Assembly (NCBI GenBank): GCA_029941905.1
Contig: JAPYTQ010000015.1
Location: 45,808-109,807, forward strand
DNA length: 64,000 bases
Direction of reading: 5' to 3'
Source: JAHRVQ01 sp029941905
GTDB lineage: Bacteria > Pseudomonadota > Gammaproteobacteria > Pseudomonadales > Azotimanducaceae
Shown: one piece after another, positions 18,875 to 27,425 of the stretch
How the letters are laid out: each line of letters starts with the position of its first letter
How positions within the stretch are numbered: position 1 is the stretch's first letter
Notes under the pieces: generated by a model
Seen by the model: only the letters and a program-made list of their open reading frames with translations
Databases searched by the model: none
Told to the model about the DNA's origin: nothing
Program-made: the position numbers and the translations under genes

Positions 18875-18933
18875 ATAATACGAGAAGATAAAAAACAGTC
18901 AAGCTTGACTGTATATTGATAATGCCTTTATAT
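18875..18933. promoter_or_regulatory. Divergent promoter pair sharing an 18-bp palindromic operator
   Basis: The perfect palindrome ACAGTCAAGCTTGACTGT occupies 18895-18912. It contains a -35 TTGACT on each strand. Leftward: TTGACT (complement of 18897-18902), a 16-base spacer and TATTAT (complement of 18875-18880) for the dehydrogenase operon. Rightward: TTGACT (18905-18910), a 17-base spacer and TTATAT (18928-18933) for the phosphotransferase. A dimeric repressor bound here would cover both -35 elements. The geometry is read from sequence; promoter use and regulator are inferred. Confidence 0.65.
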
Positions 18934-19017
18934 CATCGTTCTCTCCCATGAAGTAGCTTCGTAAACCTTGATCACAGGCAGAATGAGTCAACCATTGAAT
19001 TTTTTAAGGCAACTACC

Positions 19018-20049
19018 ATGAACAGCTTCCCCAAAACCATGTCCGAGTTAAGTTCTGAATGGCTCTCGGAAGCACTCGGCTATCCAGTGACTGAATTCAG
19101 GGCGGAGATATTGGGTGAGGGCATTGGCGTCATTGGTCTGGTGACACGGGTTTTTATCACCTCGGCATCGGGTCCGACATCAATCATCGCCAAATTCCCG
19201 TCCCAGGTACCTGAAAACAGAGGCGTTGGAGAGCTCTATGACATGTATGGTCGCGAGTATCGCTTTTACACGGATATCGCGCCGTCCATTCCACTGCGCA
19301 TACCTGATTGTTTTCATGCATCCTACAATCCTGACAATCAGGATTTCGTCTTGTTACTGGAAGACCTGGATACCTACCGGATCGGCGACCAGATCGAAGG
19401 CTGCAACGCCCATGAAACTGAACTTGTTCTTAAAGCCCTCGCTTCACTGCATGCCAGTACCTGGCAACCGGACAACTTCGACCACCTGGTGTCACACAAT
19501 AACCCCATGCAGCGTGATGGCATGATTGGCGGTTTCGAGATGGGCTGGCCTGTTGTTCTTCATCAGTTTTCTGACCTGGTCCCGGAGTCTGCCAGGAACA
19601 TTGGCGACAAAATGCCTGGGGCCATACCCAAATTGTTAGACGCAATGTGTCAGGACCCTGTTTGCGTTTCACAAGGGGACTCTCGCCTGGACAATATCTT
19701 CTTTGGTGACGACGAAGTGGTGATTATTGATTGGCAGGCAATTTCAGCATCTGCACCGGAGCATGATGTTGCTTACTTCCTGACCCAGAGTCTGAAGCAG
19801 GATGTCTATGAAGCAAAGGACTGGGTAAAGGTGTACCACGACGAATTAACACGTCTGGGGATTGAGTATCCCATCGACCAATGCCGCGAACGATTTACCG
19901 TCTGCGCCTTGTATCTTTTGTGCTATGCCGTCGTCATCGCCGGGACACTCGACCTGTCTAACGAACGTGGACAGAAAATGGCTAAAACCCTGCTCGCGAA
20001 CAGCCTTCGTTCATTGGACAGCTTAAACGCCTTCGAGTTGCTACGCTAA
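19018..20049 (+). CDS. Aminoglycoside phosphotransferase-fold kinase, substrate unknown
   Basis: 343-residue protein of the APH/choline-kinase fold, related to EcKinase-like and ecdysteroid-type kinases. Visible: FVLLLEDLDTYRIGDQ (hinge region), the Brenner-type catalytic motif SQGDSRLDNIFF, where the family's usual HGD begins with Q instead of H, and VVIIDWQAISASAPEHDVAY, the DxD-like metal-binding region. It probably phosphorylates a small hydroxylated molecule or acts on acyl-related substrates, as homologues often sit near lipid genes. Divergent from the dehydrogenase operon across the shared palindrome, which suggests common regulation. Confidence 0.8.
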   Translation: MNSFPKTMSELSSEWLSEALGYPVTEFRAEILGEGIGVIGLVTRVFITSASGPTSIIAKFPSQVPENRGVGELYDMYGREYRFYTDIAPSIPLRIPDCFHASYNPDNQDFVLLLEDLDTYRIGDQIEGCNAHETELVLKALASLHASTWQPDNFDHLVSHNNPMQRDGMIGGFEMGWPVVLHQFSDLVPESARNIGDKMPGAIPKLLDAMCQDPVCVSQGDSRLDNIFFGDDEVVIIDWQAISASAPEHDVAYFLTQSLKQDVYEAKDWVKVYHDELTRLGIEYPIDQCRERFTVCALYLLCYAVVIAGTLDLSNERGQKMAKTLLANSLRSLDSLNAFELLR

Positions 20050-20160
20050 ATACCGTTTCCCGGTAGCCCGGGACAGTTTACTTATATAAGTGAACTTATC
20101 CCCGGATTCCCTGATTCTGATTTGGTTTGACTTGGATATTTAGCGGTGTATCAATGGTGT

Positions 20161-20358
20161 ATGTCACGCACAAATATCGACATAGACGAAAAAGCCTGTG
20201 CCGAGGTAATGAAAAGGTACCAGTTTGTCACTAAACGAGAAGCTGTCAACTTTGCCCTCCGATCTCTTGCTGCAGAACCCCTGAGCGAAGCACGAAACCT
20301 GTGTGGAACCGGTTGGGAAGGCGACCTGGATGAAATGCGAACCAATAGATTTACATGA
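20161..20358 (+). CDS. vapB: Type II antitoxin, VapB family (DUF2191)
   Basis: 65-residue antitoxin-like protein: RTNIDIDEKACAEVMKRY forms the ribbon-helix-helix-type start, followed by TKREAVNFALRSLA and a C-terminal toxin-binding tail GTGWEGDLDEMRTNR. The ATG chosen gives the canonical N-terminus; an upstream GTG would add five non-conserved residues. The stop overlaps the toxin start as ATGA. The antitoxin appears intact although its toxin is truncated. Confidence 0.85.
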   Translation: MSRTNIDIDEKACAEVMKRYQFVTKREAVNFALRSLAAEPLSEARNLCGTGWEGDLDEMRTNRFT

Positions 20359-20515
20359 TACTTATCGATACCTCTGCATGGATCGAGTTTCTAAGAGATA
20401 CAGCTTCCCCGACATGTGAACGAGTTGAAGAAGTACTGGCAACCGACATTGCCGTCGCCGATCCTATACGCATGAAAGTACTTGCAGGCGCTCGTAGTGA
20501 GCAAGTGTCGGGTAA
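20355..20515 (+). pseudogene. vapC: VapC-type PIN-domain toxin, truncated by an IS3 remnant
   Basis: The N-terminal third of a PIN-domain ribonuclease: MILIDTSAWIEFLRDT with the first catalytic aspartate (D5), then DPIRMKVLAGARSEQ carrying the second acidic-loop region with the expected E replaced by K. After about residue 53 the frame continues into antisense of insertion-sequence DNA (SGKRREGQKVRG...), so the remaining catalytic aspartates and roughly 80 residues are lost. The toxin is therefore inactive as read. The exact junction lies between about 20,510 and 20,545. Confidence 0.85.
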
Positions 20516-20544
20516 AAGGAGAGAAGGTCAGAAAGTTAGGGGAG

Positions 20545-20738
20545 CCATATATATCTTTGTTATCTTCATGGATGGTTTCAATTTTTGAGACCAGATCTTT
20601 GTGGCGTTTTGCCCGTTTACTATTGGGCCTGTGACGCCAGTCGTAGTAACCGCCGCGTGATACATCAAGAACCCGACACATGTGTATTATCTTAAACTGC
20701 GTTCGATGCGAATGAACAAACTCGTACTTTAGCTGTGC
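20545..20738 (-). pseudogene. IS3-family transposase OrfB, N-terminal fragment
   Basis: Begins in the -1 frame relative to OrfA with LKYEFVHSHRTQFKII and continues MCRVLDVSRGGYYDWRHRP and DNKDIYGSP, the conserved N-terminal block of IS3 OrfB. The DDE catalytic core is absent. The fragment ends at the junction with the vapC remnant. Confidence 0.8.
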
Positions 20739-21028
20739 TTTTTCGCAAAGAACGCTTGAGCCTTTTTTAGGATAAGGATCTCTTCGTTAGCGACTGCGAG
20801 TTCGTGTTTGAGGCGAACATTTTCTGCCGCAATACCGACTGGGCGCCCTGGTTTTCGGTCAAAAGCTTCATCGCCATGCAAAGCGATTTTTCCCTGCCAA
20901 AGATAAAGTTTGTTTCTAGCAACACCTAGTTCCCGCGCTAGCACCGCAACTTTTTTGTCGCCCTTCTCAAGTAAACGAACCGCTTCTCTGTTAAATTCAG
21001 CACTGTATGTTTTTCCTTTGTTCGACAT
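20729..21028 (-). CDS. IS3-family transposase OrfA
   Basis: About 99-residue helix-turn-helix protein that binds the IS ends: TYSAEFNREAVRLLEKGDKK, LARELGVARNKLYLWQ, and a leucine-zipper-like C-terminus ENVRLKHELAVANEEILILKK. The ATG after AGGAGTG is chosen over one 11 codons upstream. The protein looks complete, but without OrfB it cannot transpose alone. Confidence 0.85.
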   Translation of the reverse strand: MSNKGKTYSAEFNREAVRLLEKGDKKVAVLARELGVARNKLYLWQGKIALHGDEAFDRKPGRPVGIAAENVRLKHELAVANEEILILKKAQAFFAKKHS

Positions 21029-21114
21029 AAAAACACTCCTTGTAGTGACTATTGTCACCATATTAAAGTGTCAGTCAAACTGGGGGAGGTTCAAACTGTC
21101 CCACAGATTCCTAG

Positions 21115-23219
21115 ATGCTAATTCAGAAATTTCACGATCAACTACAACTCTTGCTTAGGAACAAAAGCGGGGTAATTTCACTGCTTTACGTCTGCAGTGT
21201 GTTGTTGATGCTTCTCGTGTTCCTGTTAAGTATGTCCATTCGGATGACTGACACCGATCTCTGGTATCACTTAACCGGGGGGCGTTTTCTGTTTGAAACT
21301 GGCCAATTAGCCAACCCGCTGGATAAGTCCTTTATCGAGCCCAGGCGAGAGTTCCTCAACTACTTCTGGGGCTTTCAGGCCATCGCTTTCAGCATTTGGG
21401 ATGTTTCCGGTTATCTGGGCATGATTGTTACCAAAGCGTCGCTCACCCTTGGTACTGCCTGGTTCCTGGCCAAAATCGTGGTGATGGACAAGAGATTCTC
21501 CCAGGCAGGTTTTTGGCAACTCGTGCTGCTGTCGTTGATTGTATTTCTTTTGAGTACCCGTTTCTCTTTCAGACCCCATGTGTTTTCTTACTTTTTCACA
21601 GCATTTTTCATTTACACCCTGATGTATCGAGGAAAATGGTTCCGCATTTTACCGCTGGCAACCATTCTTTGGGTAAACATCCATGGTGTTGAATGGGTAA
21701 TCGGCGGACTAATCTGCGGTAGTTATGTGTTGCAACGAAGTTTCGCCTATATGAAGAATCGAGACATTCAAAGCCTGAGATCTTCACTATGGGTAGTGGC
21801 TTGCCTACCCGCGGTTCTCGTAAATCCTGAGGGGATATACCTGTTCCTTGCCCCTTTTATCACCCCATCAGGGGTGTATGAATTTGTTTCAGAACTGACC
21901 AAACTTCAATTCGCAACCTCCATCAGCTTCGCCCCGGGCCTGACGACGGATAACGTTTTTCTCCTGCTGTTTCCACTCGGAATATTTTCCCTGATACAAG
22001 CAGGTCGCCAGTTTGAACAGTATATATTCACTATTTTGCTGGCGGTCGGGGGCTTATTCTACTGTCACGCGGGGCACGTTTCATCTGGGAGTGACTGCTG
22101 CTCTCGACGCCCCTGTTTACGGTGGGTCTTCAATTAGTTTCGAGCAAAAAACCTGCCGCTACAGAGCGGGAATTTGAGTGGAAAGGCGTCCTCATCCTGT
22201 TGTCATTGCTCTTGCTCCTCGGATACTCCTGGTGGAAGAACAGCGATAGCAAAAATTATCCGTTCAACGAAAACTCGCTCCCCTTGGGTACATCCGACTT
22301 TATCGAAGCCATGAAGATCAAGGGTAAGTATGCTCTCGCCCCAAGTTATGCGGGATACATAGAATGGCGTTTAAGTCCCGATATTCAAATTCACTCCGAT
22401 ATGCAGTTTCCCCCCTTTCATGAATTGGACTTCTTCGAGATCCACAAGTCGATGCTTAGCAAACCAGCGCATCAACACTTTGTCGAAAAGTACAAGCCAG
22501 ATTTAATCGGGGTACGAAAAACGTTCGATAAGTTCCCGACATTACTGGGCAAGAATTCCCCTTACGTGCCGATTTTCTTTGATCACTTAATGGTTCTGTA
22601 TATCAATGGTGTCAAGTATCCCCGGATCAAGGAAAAATACCTGCTCAAGCACATCAATCCCTACAAGCCGGACGGTTTGAAACCAGGTCAGGCCCATCCC
22701 GCCATCAAAGAAATAGAACGCATGCTAAACGTGACGGACAATATACCTGAAGTAAAACTCACCCTGCTTGGTTACCTGGTAGAAGCAGGTAAGATGGAAG
22801 AGGCAAAGATTCATGCCAGTTCATTGCTGGAATACGATGCTAAAAACGAAAAACTGCAATTCTACCTCGCGAAGATAGCCCACAATGAAGGAGACTATCC
22901 CCGTGCAATTCAACATTACAACGCCTCCATTGATCTATCGGTCGAGCCGCACCTCGCACAACAGCTAATGGCAGAATGCTATTTTCATATCGAAGATCAT
23001 ACAAAGGCATATGAGCTGTTCACTGCAGCCATAAAACTCTACAGCGATCAAAATCCAAAACTTCTTCACTACTATCTCTTCGCGTTCTCTTCATACATTG
23101 TCGGTGATAGCACAAAAGCCAAACGCGCCCTTGCCATGTACCGGATACTTGACGACGATTCAGATCCAGAACTCAGTAAGCGGGCGGATGAGTTAATGAA
23201 AATTCTAGAGGATGGCTAA
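21115..23219 (+). pseudogene. Polytopic membrane protein with C-terminal TPR domain, broken in the middle
   Basis: The first segment (341 residues) is a multi-span membrane protein of unknown function with the motif MTDTDLWYHLTGGRFLFETG, reminiscent of GT-C-like membrane proteins that carry a DLWWHL motif. It leaves frame near 22,055-22,075; the original frame can be followed as GARFIWE, then a TGA at 22,092-22,094, then LLLSTPLFTVGLQLVSS in the same frame. The second segment (about 365 residues) has one membrane span (GVLILLSLLLLLGYSWW), a soluble stretch and TPR-like helices. Two lesions, a frameshift and a nonsense codon, make real decay likelier than a single read error. The start lies only ten bases from the IS end. 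Confidence 0.7.
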
Positions 23220-23224
23220 ACAGT

Positions 23225-24496
23225 TCAGACTACAAAAGGTGGTCTTTCACCATAGGTAAACGCACGCCACAGCCATTCTATCGGTCCAAATCGATAGCGT
23301 TTTAGCCACCACTGGCTGAAAAATAACTGGAACACCCAGATACCAAATACCACAGGATAAAGAGCCACTCGACTCAACTCACCTACCTGTGAAAAACCCA
23401 GCCCCGTGAAGACAATCGCGCATATCAGTGACTGCATCAGATAATTAGTAAGCGCCATCCGGCCCACACCAGCGAGCAGATGGCGAACGCTGGCGATGAC
23501 ATCTTCGCGGGTCAGCCAGACTATCAATCCGATGTACCCGAGGCACATCCCAAGCCTGCCGATATGATAAGTAGGCTGCGTCTGTGCAAAGATACTGAGA
23601 AGATTGAAATTATTCCTGAGCGCCAACAACACTTCATAGGCATTAGTCAGCAGCCCAATTGTGAACCCAATGACCATCAGTCTGACGTAAAATCGACTCG
23701 AACACTCGCCTTGCAAGACACCCGCTTTGTACAGTGCCATCCCTATGATCATCATCGCCAGGGCATCCCAAATCAGGAACATCGGCAAAATCTCGGTAAT
23801 CATGTGGGTCGATTTCCCAGCATTCCAAAAAAAAGCAGACCAGTAACTGTCCCGACGCTGTGCCATTTCTTCAGCCACCGCTTCGTCGGTTGGGGCAAAG
23901 TCAACGACGAATTCATCCCAGACTGCCGCTGTTTCTATGACATAACTACTTAGACCAGCCTGGTTTTTTGTATTTGCCATTATTTCTGCAGAGCGACTCG
24001 CTTCCCCTAGAACGAATCCCAGAGCGAGGTGTAAGGCTGACATCAGCCCGATAATCACTCCTGCGATAATCAACAGTTTTCTTACACTATAGTCCCGAAA
24101 CCAGTACAACAGAGCACCTGCAATGGCATAGGTCACCAGAATGTCTCCATTCCACAACAGGACATAGGCATCAAACAATCCAAAGATCAACAGCCAGAAA
24201 GTTCGCTTGTAATGCTCAGCGCCACTTTTACTCTTCTTACCCGTGGTAAACAATACGACCCCTGCACCAAACAGCATCGAGAACAAGCAGCGCATTGCAC
24301 CTTCCGCGAACAACTCAACGCTGACCCAGGCGGCGAGATCCAAACCGGACTGATTCGTCAGGTCGAAACCTGGATTCGAGTACGCAGCCGAGTGCAAGCC
24401 AAACCCAATGATGTTTAACAGCAGTATCCCCAGCAAGGCAAAGCCTCTAAGGACATCCAGGGATTCGATTCGGCTGGCTTGATCAACTGGTGGCAT
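23225..24496 (-). CDS. DUF418-domain membrane protein (YeiB-like)
   Basis: 423-residue inner-membrane protein with about ten spans. The N-terminus RIESLDVLRGFALLGILLLN is the hallmark of the YeiB/DUF418 family, and the C-terminal third ends with FQLFFSQWWLKRYRFGPIEW and LWRAFTYG, the DUF418 signature. Function in this family is not established; some members are thought to move small molecules. The ATG has GGGAG seven bases upstream. It follows the GFA-domain gene by 33 bases and is probably co-transcribed. Confidence 0.88.
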   Translation of the reverse strand: MPPVDQASRIESLDVLRGFALLGILLLNIIGFGLHSAAYSNPGFDLTNQSGLDLAAWVSVELFAEGAMRCLFSMLFGAGVVLFTTGKKSKSGAEHYKRTFWLLIFGLFDAYVLLWNGDILVTYAIAGALLYWFRDYSVRKLLIIAGVIIGLMSALHLALGFVLGEASRSAEIMANTKNQAGLSSYVIETAAVWDEFVVDFAPTDEAVAEEMAQRRDSYWSAFFWNAGKSTHMITEILPMFLIWDALAMMIIGMALYKAGVLQGECSSRFYVRLMVIGFTIGLLTNAYEVLLALRNNFNLLSIFAQTQPTYHIGRLGMCLGYIGLIVWLTREDVIASVRHLLAGVGRMALTNYLMQSLICAIVFTGLGFSQVGELSRVALYPVVFGIWVFQLFFSQWWLKRYRFGPIEWLWRAFTYGERPPFVV

Positions 24497-24529
24497 GAAA
24501 GGCTCCCAAGGGTCTGTTCGCAGGCAAAA

Positions 24530-25375
24530 TCATGGCATGGCTTGATATTGAGGCAGGTCGTCGGTGATTTCAAACCAGGATGCCTTGGAGCCAGTATAGA
24601 TGTGCGCCTGGGGTCGGATACCCGGATCCTGATCGACGGCACCCATTGGTACCATTGCAATGCCACGATCCTCATGTACCGTTGGCATCATTGAACCACA
24701 ATCCCGGCAGAAGGAAGAAAAAAAGGACTCCGAATCAGGCAGTTTGAAGTTCTCGACCAGACTTTCTCCACTCACCCAGCGGAATTTGTCGACCTCTACA
24801 AACGTTTGTACAGAGTGTGCAGCAGATCGTGACTTGCGACATCGCGAACAATGACAGTAGCCCATCCTTCCCAGAGTCTCATCAAACTCAAACAGGACTT
24901 TACCGCACAAGCAACTCCCTCCAATGGCGCCAGCTGTCTCAGGTTGTCGCTCGGGGTTTTCAATACCGACAATACCAGCCATCTCCGGATAAGCTTCAAA
25001 CTGTTCCACATCGTCAGTAATCTCGAACCACACTGCTTTGGAGGCAACAAATACATGGCTGTCCAGTTTTCGGTTGATTTTTCCATCAAGATTTCCAGCT
25101 GGCATAAAGACACTCTGGCCATCACCCATGGCCGCAGCAACTTTTGAGCCACAGCGGGGACAGAAAGAACGATGACCAGCTGCAGATGATGTATAGATCC
25201 TTATCTTGTCAACCCCGCCAGTCCAGCAAAACGCGTCAGGCAAGACACCAACATAGGTACCGCAGGCGCTGCCATGTAATTTACGGCACATCGAACAGTG
25301 GCAGTTCGACATCATGAAAGGCGTGCCTTCTATCTTCCAGGTGATGTCACCACACAAACAAGAGCCATTGTTCAT
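24530..25375 (-). CDS. Tandem GFA/CENP-V-type zinc-binding domain protein
   Basis: Two complete GFA (glutathione-dependent formaldehyde-activating-like) domains in 281 residues. Domain 1: NGSCLCGDITW, NCHCSMCRKLHGSACGTYV and FCPRCGSKV. Domain 2: GGSCLCGKVLFEF, YCHCSRCRKSRSAAHSVQTF and FCRDCGSMMP. Each has the CxC, CxCxxC and CxxC ligand sets for two zinc sites. Most homologues have one domain. The formaldehyde-activating activity of this family is disputed, so a role in formaldehyde handling, tempting beside C1 genes, is only inference. Confidence 0.88.
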   Translation of the reverse strand: MNNGSCLCGDITWKIEGTPFMMSNCHCSMCRKLHGSACGTYVGVLPDAFCWTGGVDKIRIYTSSAAGHRSFCPRCGSKVAAAMGDGQSVFMPAGNLDGKINRKLDSHVFVASKAVWFEITDDVEQFEAYPEMAGIVGIENPERQPETAGAIGGSCLCGKVLFEFDETLGRMGYCHCSRCRKSRSAAHSVQTFVEVDKFRWVSGESLVENFKLPDSESFFSSFCRDCGSMMPTVHEDRGIAMVPMGAVDQDPGIRPQAHIYTGSKASWFEITDDLPQYQAMP

Positions 25376-25503
25376 CTTTGATACCTGCCAGCAACAGAGT
25401 CATTGCACTTCCTAAGAACATATTGTACAATTTTTGGTAATTGCTACAAGCTATATATACTAAGGCTTCAGCTCAATCAAAATCCTTCGATAACCCCATT
25501 TTG

Positions 25504-26199
25504 ATGTTAACTACGCGCTTTCTGGTTCTATCAGTATTACCGGTGATTTGCCTGCTGGTATTGCCTCTTATGGGTATGGCGCATAACATTTCAGAGAGCA
25601 ATGCTCGTTTCGTTGAAGGCATTTCAGGTCCGGCGATCGTGCCGTTTATGTATCTTGGTGCCAAGCATATGGTCACAGGCTATGACCACCTGTTGTTCCT
25701 GTTGGGAGTGATCTTCTTCCTGTTTCGGGCGCGGGACATTCTGCTCTTCGTGACACTTTTTACTCTTGGACACAGCATTACCCTGATGAGTGGGGTACTG
25801 CTGCAAGTCAATGTCAACGCCTACCTGATCGATGCCATTATAGGCTTGTCCGTTGTTTACAAGGCATTTGAGAACATTGACGGTTTCAAACAGGTCTTTG
25901 GCCTGCAGTTAAATGCGCGCCTGGCAGTTTTTATCTTTGGCCTTTTTCACGGCCTCGGGCTTGCCACCAAACTACAGGAATTCGCCATCTCAAGTGATGG
26001 GCTGGTGACTAACATCGTTAGTTTTAACGTCGGCGTGGAGATTGGCCAGGCGATCGCACTGGCTCTGATTCTCATTGTACTTTTACACTGGCGGCAGCGT
26101 GATAGCTTTCAAAATCATGCGTTCATTGCCAACACGCTACTAATGACCGCCGGATTCGTTCTGACAGGCTATCAAATAGCAGGATACATGTGGGCGTAA
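25504..26199 (+). CDS. HupE/UreJ family membrane protein
   Basis: 231 residues from the ATG that directly begins a signal peptide (LTTRFLVLSVLPVICLLVLP); an in-frame TTG 21 codons earlier is possible but would put a polar tail before it. The family core is HMVTGYDHLLFLLGVIFFLF, FTLGHSITLMSG and IFGLFHGLGLA, with conserved histidines that suggest metal (nickel) binding or transport. Followed 49 bases later by a small membrane-anchored protein, a pairing seen with this family, hinting at a two-part metal permease. Confidence 0.85.
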   Translation: MLTTRFLVLSVLPVICLLVLPLMGMAHNISESNARFVEGISGPAIVPFMYLGAKHMVTGYDHLLFLLGVIFFLFRARDILLFVTLFTLGHSITLMSGVLLQVNVNAYLIDAIIGLSVVYKAFENIDGFKQVFGLQLNARLAVFIFGLFHGLGLATKLQEFAISSDGLVTNIVSFNVGVEIGQAIALALILIVLLHWRQRDSFQNHAFIANTLLMTAGFVLTGYQIAGYMWA

Positions 26200-26248
26200 T
26201 AAAGTCGGTACTACCGGACAAAACGGCCGATAAGCAGCGAGTAAAGTT

Positions 26249-26791
26249 ATGAAGCAAGAAACTTACAGAATTCTGATCGCCACCGCTGCCGCATTTGCGA
26301 CATCGCTGGTGATTCTCTTTACCCTTGTTCTCCCGGCGGAATTTGATATTGATCCTTTAGGCACGGGCCAGGCTCTGGGTATCTTCGGGTTATCGAGCAC
26401 CACGGAGACGCCGACAGTATTCAAAGAGGGAAAGGTCTACCTCTCAGACAGCGTCGAGTATGTTCTGCAACCCTTCGAATCCGTGGAATATAAATACCGT
26501 ATGAACAGCGACAGTACGCTGGTCTATGCCTGGCATGCATCAGATAGTGTCACCTTTGATTTTCATGGCGAACCTGATGACGGACCGGAAGGATTCGCAG
26601 AAAGCTATAGTATTGGTAAAGGTCTTGCGGAAAACGGTTCTTTCTTTGCCCCATTCACGGGTATTCATGGCTGGTTCTGGGAAAACAGAGGTGCCGACGC
26701 AGTCACCGTGAAGTTAACAACATCAGGCTTTTATAGCGCAACCCTCGAATTTCGGGATGGCTTTGTCAACGAACGCTTACTCAGTTATTGA
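26249..26791 (+). CDS. Membrane-anchored periplasmic protein paired with HupE
   Basis: 180 residues: an uncleaved-looking N-terminal anchor (ILIATAAAFATSLVILFTLVL) followed by a beta-rich soluble domain containing YVLQPFESVEYKYRM and GIHGWFWENRGADAVTVKL. The family is usually annotated only as a transmembrane anchor protein found beside HupE. GIHGWFWEN and WHASDSVTFDFHG carry histidines that could bind metal, which is inference. The 3' end overlaps the convergent haem lipoprotein gene by 11 bases. Confidence 0.75.
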   Translation: MKQETYRILIATAAAFATSLVILFTLVLPAEFDIDPLGTGQALGIFGLSSTTETPTVFKEGKVYLSDSVEYVLQPFESVEYKYRMNSDSTLVYAWHASDSVTFDFHGEPDDGPEGFAESYSIGKGLAENGSFFAPFTGIHGWFWENRGADAVTVKLTTSGFYSATLEFRDGFVNERLLSY

Positions 26792-27278
26792 GCGGGTCCG
26801 GTTTCTCTTCGCCTTGAATATACAATTGATGACAGGATGAGCAGACCCTATAGATTTGACCACCCGCCTCAAATAGATCATCAGCGTTATGAGCCCTGGC
26901 GGCTGCTTTGGCCCTTAGCCCCACATCCACCAGCCCCTGGGATATTTCTATCCAATCCTTATCATCCCTGGCGCGACTCGGCATCATTAACAGGTTCCCC
27001 GATTCTGCCACCACGACCGCGCTCTGCTCCACCGCCAGCCAGCCTTCATCGGTCGTGGGTTGCAAGTCCTGCGTACCCTCAACGGTAATAATCGCCCCGG
27101 CAGAGGCCCAGATCACATCAGCAGCGGGATCCAGGACAAAATCCATAATATGTTTAACATCACCCGTGGGTTTAAAAGGAACCGGTTTGGCTGCCTCGGG
27201 TCGGGCGCAACCACCCAACACCAGGACAGCCAATAGCGTTAAAACACAGGTATTAATAGAGGTTTCAATTGACGGCAT
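26781..27278 (-). CDS. Putative c-type cytochrome lipoprotein
   Basis: 165 residues. Residues 1-24 are a lipoprotein signal ending in LGGC. A single haem-attachment motif CSSCH lies near the C-terminus (about residues 148-152) within YRVCSSCHQLYI, with a preceding helical region LRAKAAARAHNADDLFEAG, resembling cytochrome c-prime-like or haem-lipoprotein domains with a C-terminal CxxCH. It is probably anchored in the periplasm or outer membrane and shuttles electrons. The nearby DUF6152 and exported genes on the same strand may form one transcription unit, although a repeat element lies between. Confidence 0.75.
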   Translation of the reverse strand: MPSIETSINTCVLTLLAVLVLGGCARPEAAKPVPFKPTGDVKHIMDFVLDPAADVIWASAGAIITVEGTQDLQPTTDEGWLAVEQSAVVVAESGNLLMMPSRARDDKDWIEISQGLVDVGLRAKAAARAHNADDLFEAGGQIYRVCSSCHQLYIQGEEKPDPLNN

Positions 27279-27292
27279 GTTATTAACTATCG

Positions 27293-27425
27293 CTAATTAG
27301 TGCTTATCCATAAATAGGTGAATTTCGACTTCAGCACCCTACTTTACGCATATTGAGTCTATTTTAATAGCACAAAACGTGACTGGAAAAGCACACATAA
27401 TCATTTTTGGATAGGCACTAATTAG
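27293..27425. repeat. Family B inverted-repeat element, copy 1 (133 bp)
   Basis: Terminal inverted repeats CTAATTAGTGCTTATCCA and its inverse TGGATAGGCACTAATTAG flank a non-coding core containing ATTGAGTCTATTTTAATAGC and GTGACTGGAAAAGCACACAT. A shorter copy lies near 61.1-61.2 kb. MITE-like organisation. The left-side end supplies the TAG stop of the DUF6152 gene on the minus strand. Confidence 0.85.

Larger units (their letters stand above)
20516..21105 (-). mobile_element. IS3-family insertion sequence remnant
   Basis: Carries an intact-looking orfA and only the first part of orfB. The outer end beside orfA reads TGTGGGACAGTTTGAACC on the minus strand, a plausible terminal inverted repeat. 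orfA ends in a G AAA AAG stretch at the point where the -1 frame continues into orfB, as in programmed frameshifting of this family. The other terminal repeat is missing: after the orfB residues DIYGSP the sequence is unrelated and joins vapC. The element therefore suffered a deletion that also removed the end of vapC. Confidence 0.8.

Noticed and set aside
20064..20091. GGGACAGTTT plus the palindrome ACTTATATAAGT upstream of vapB, resembling the IS end or a toxin-antitoxin operator
   Set aside because: The IS similarity is only ten bases and the palindrome is AT-rich; neither is repeated nearby, so chance cannot be excluded.
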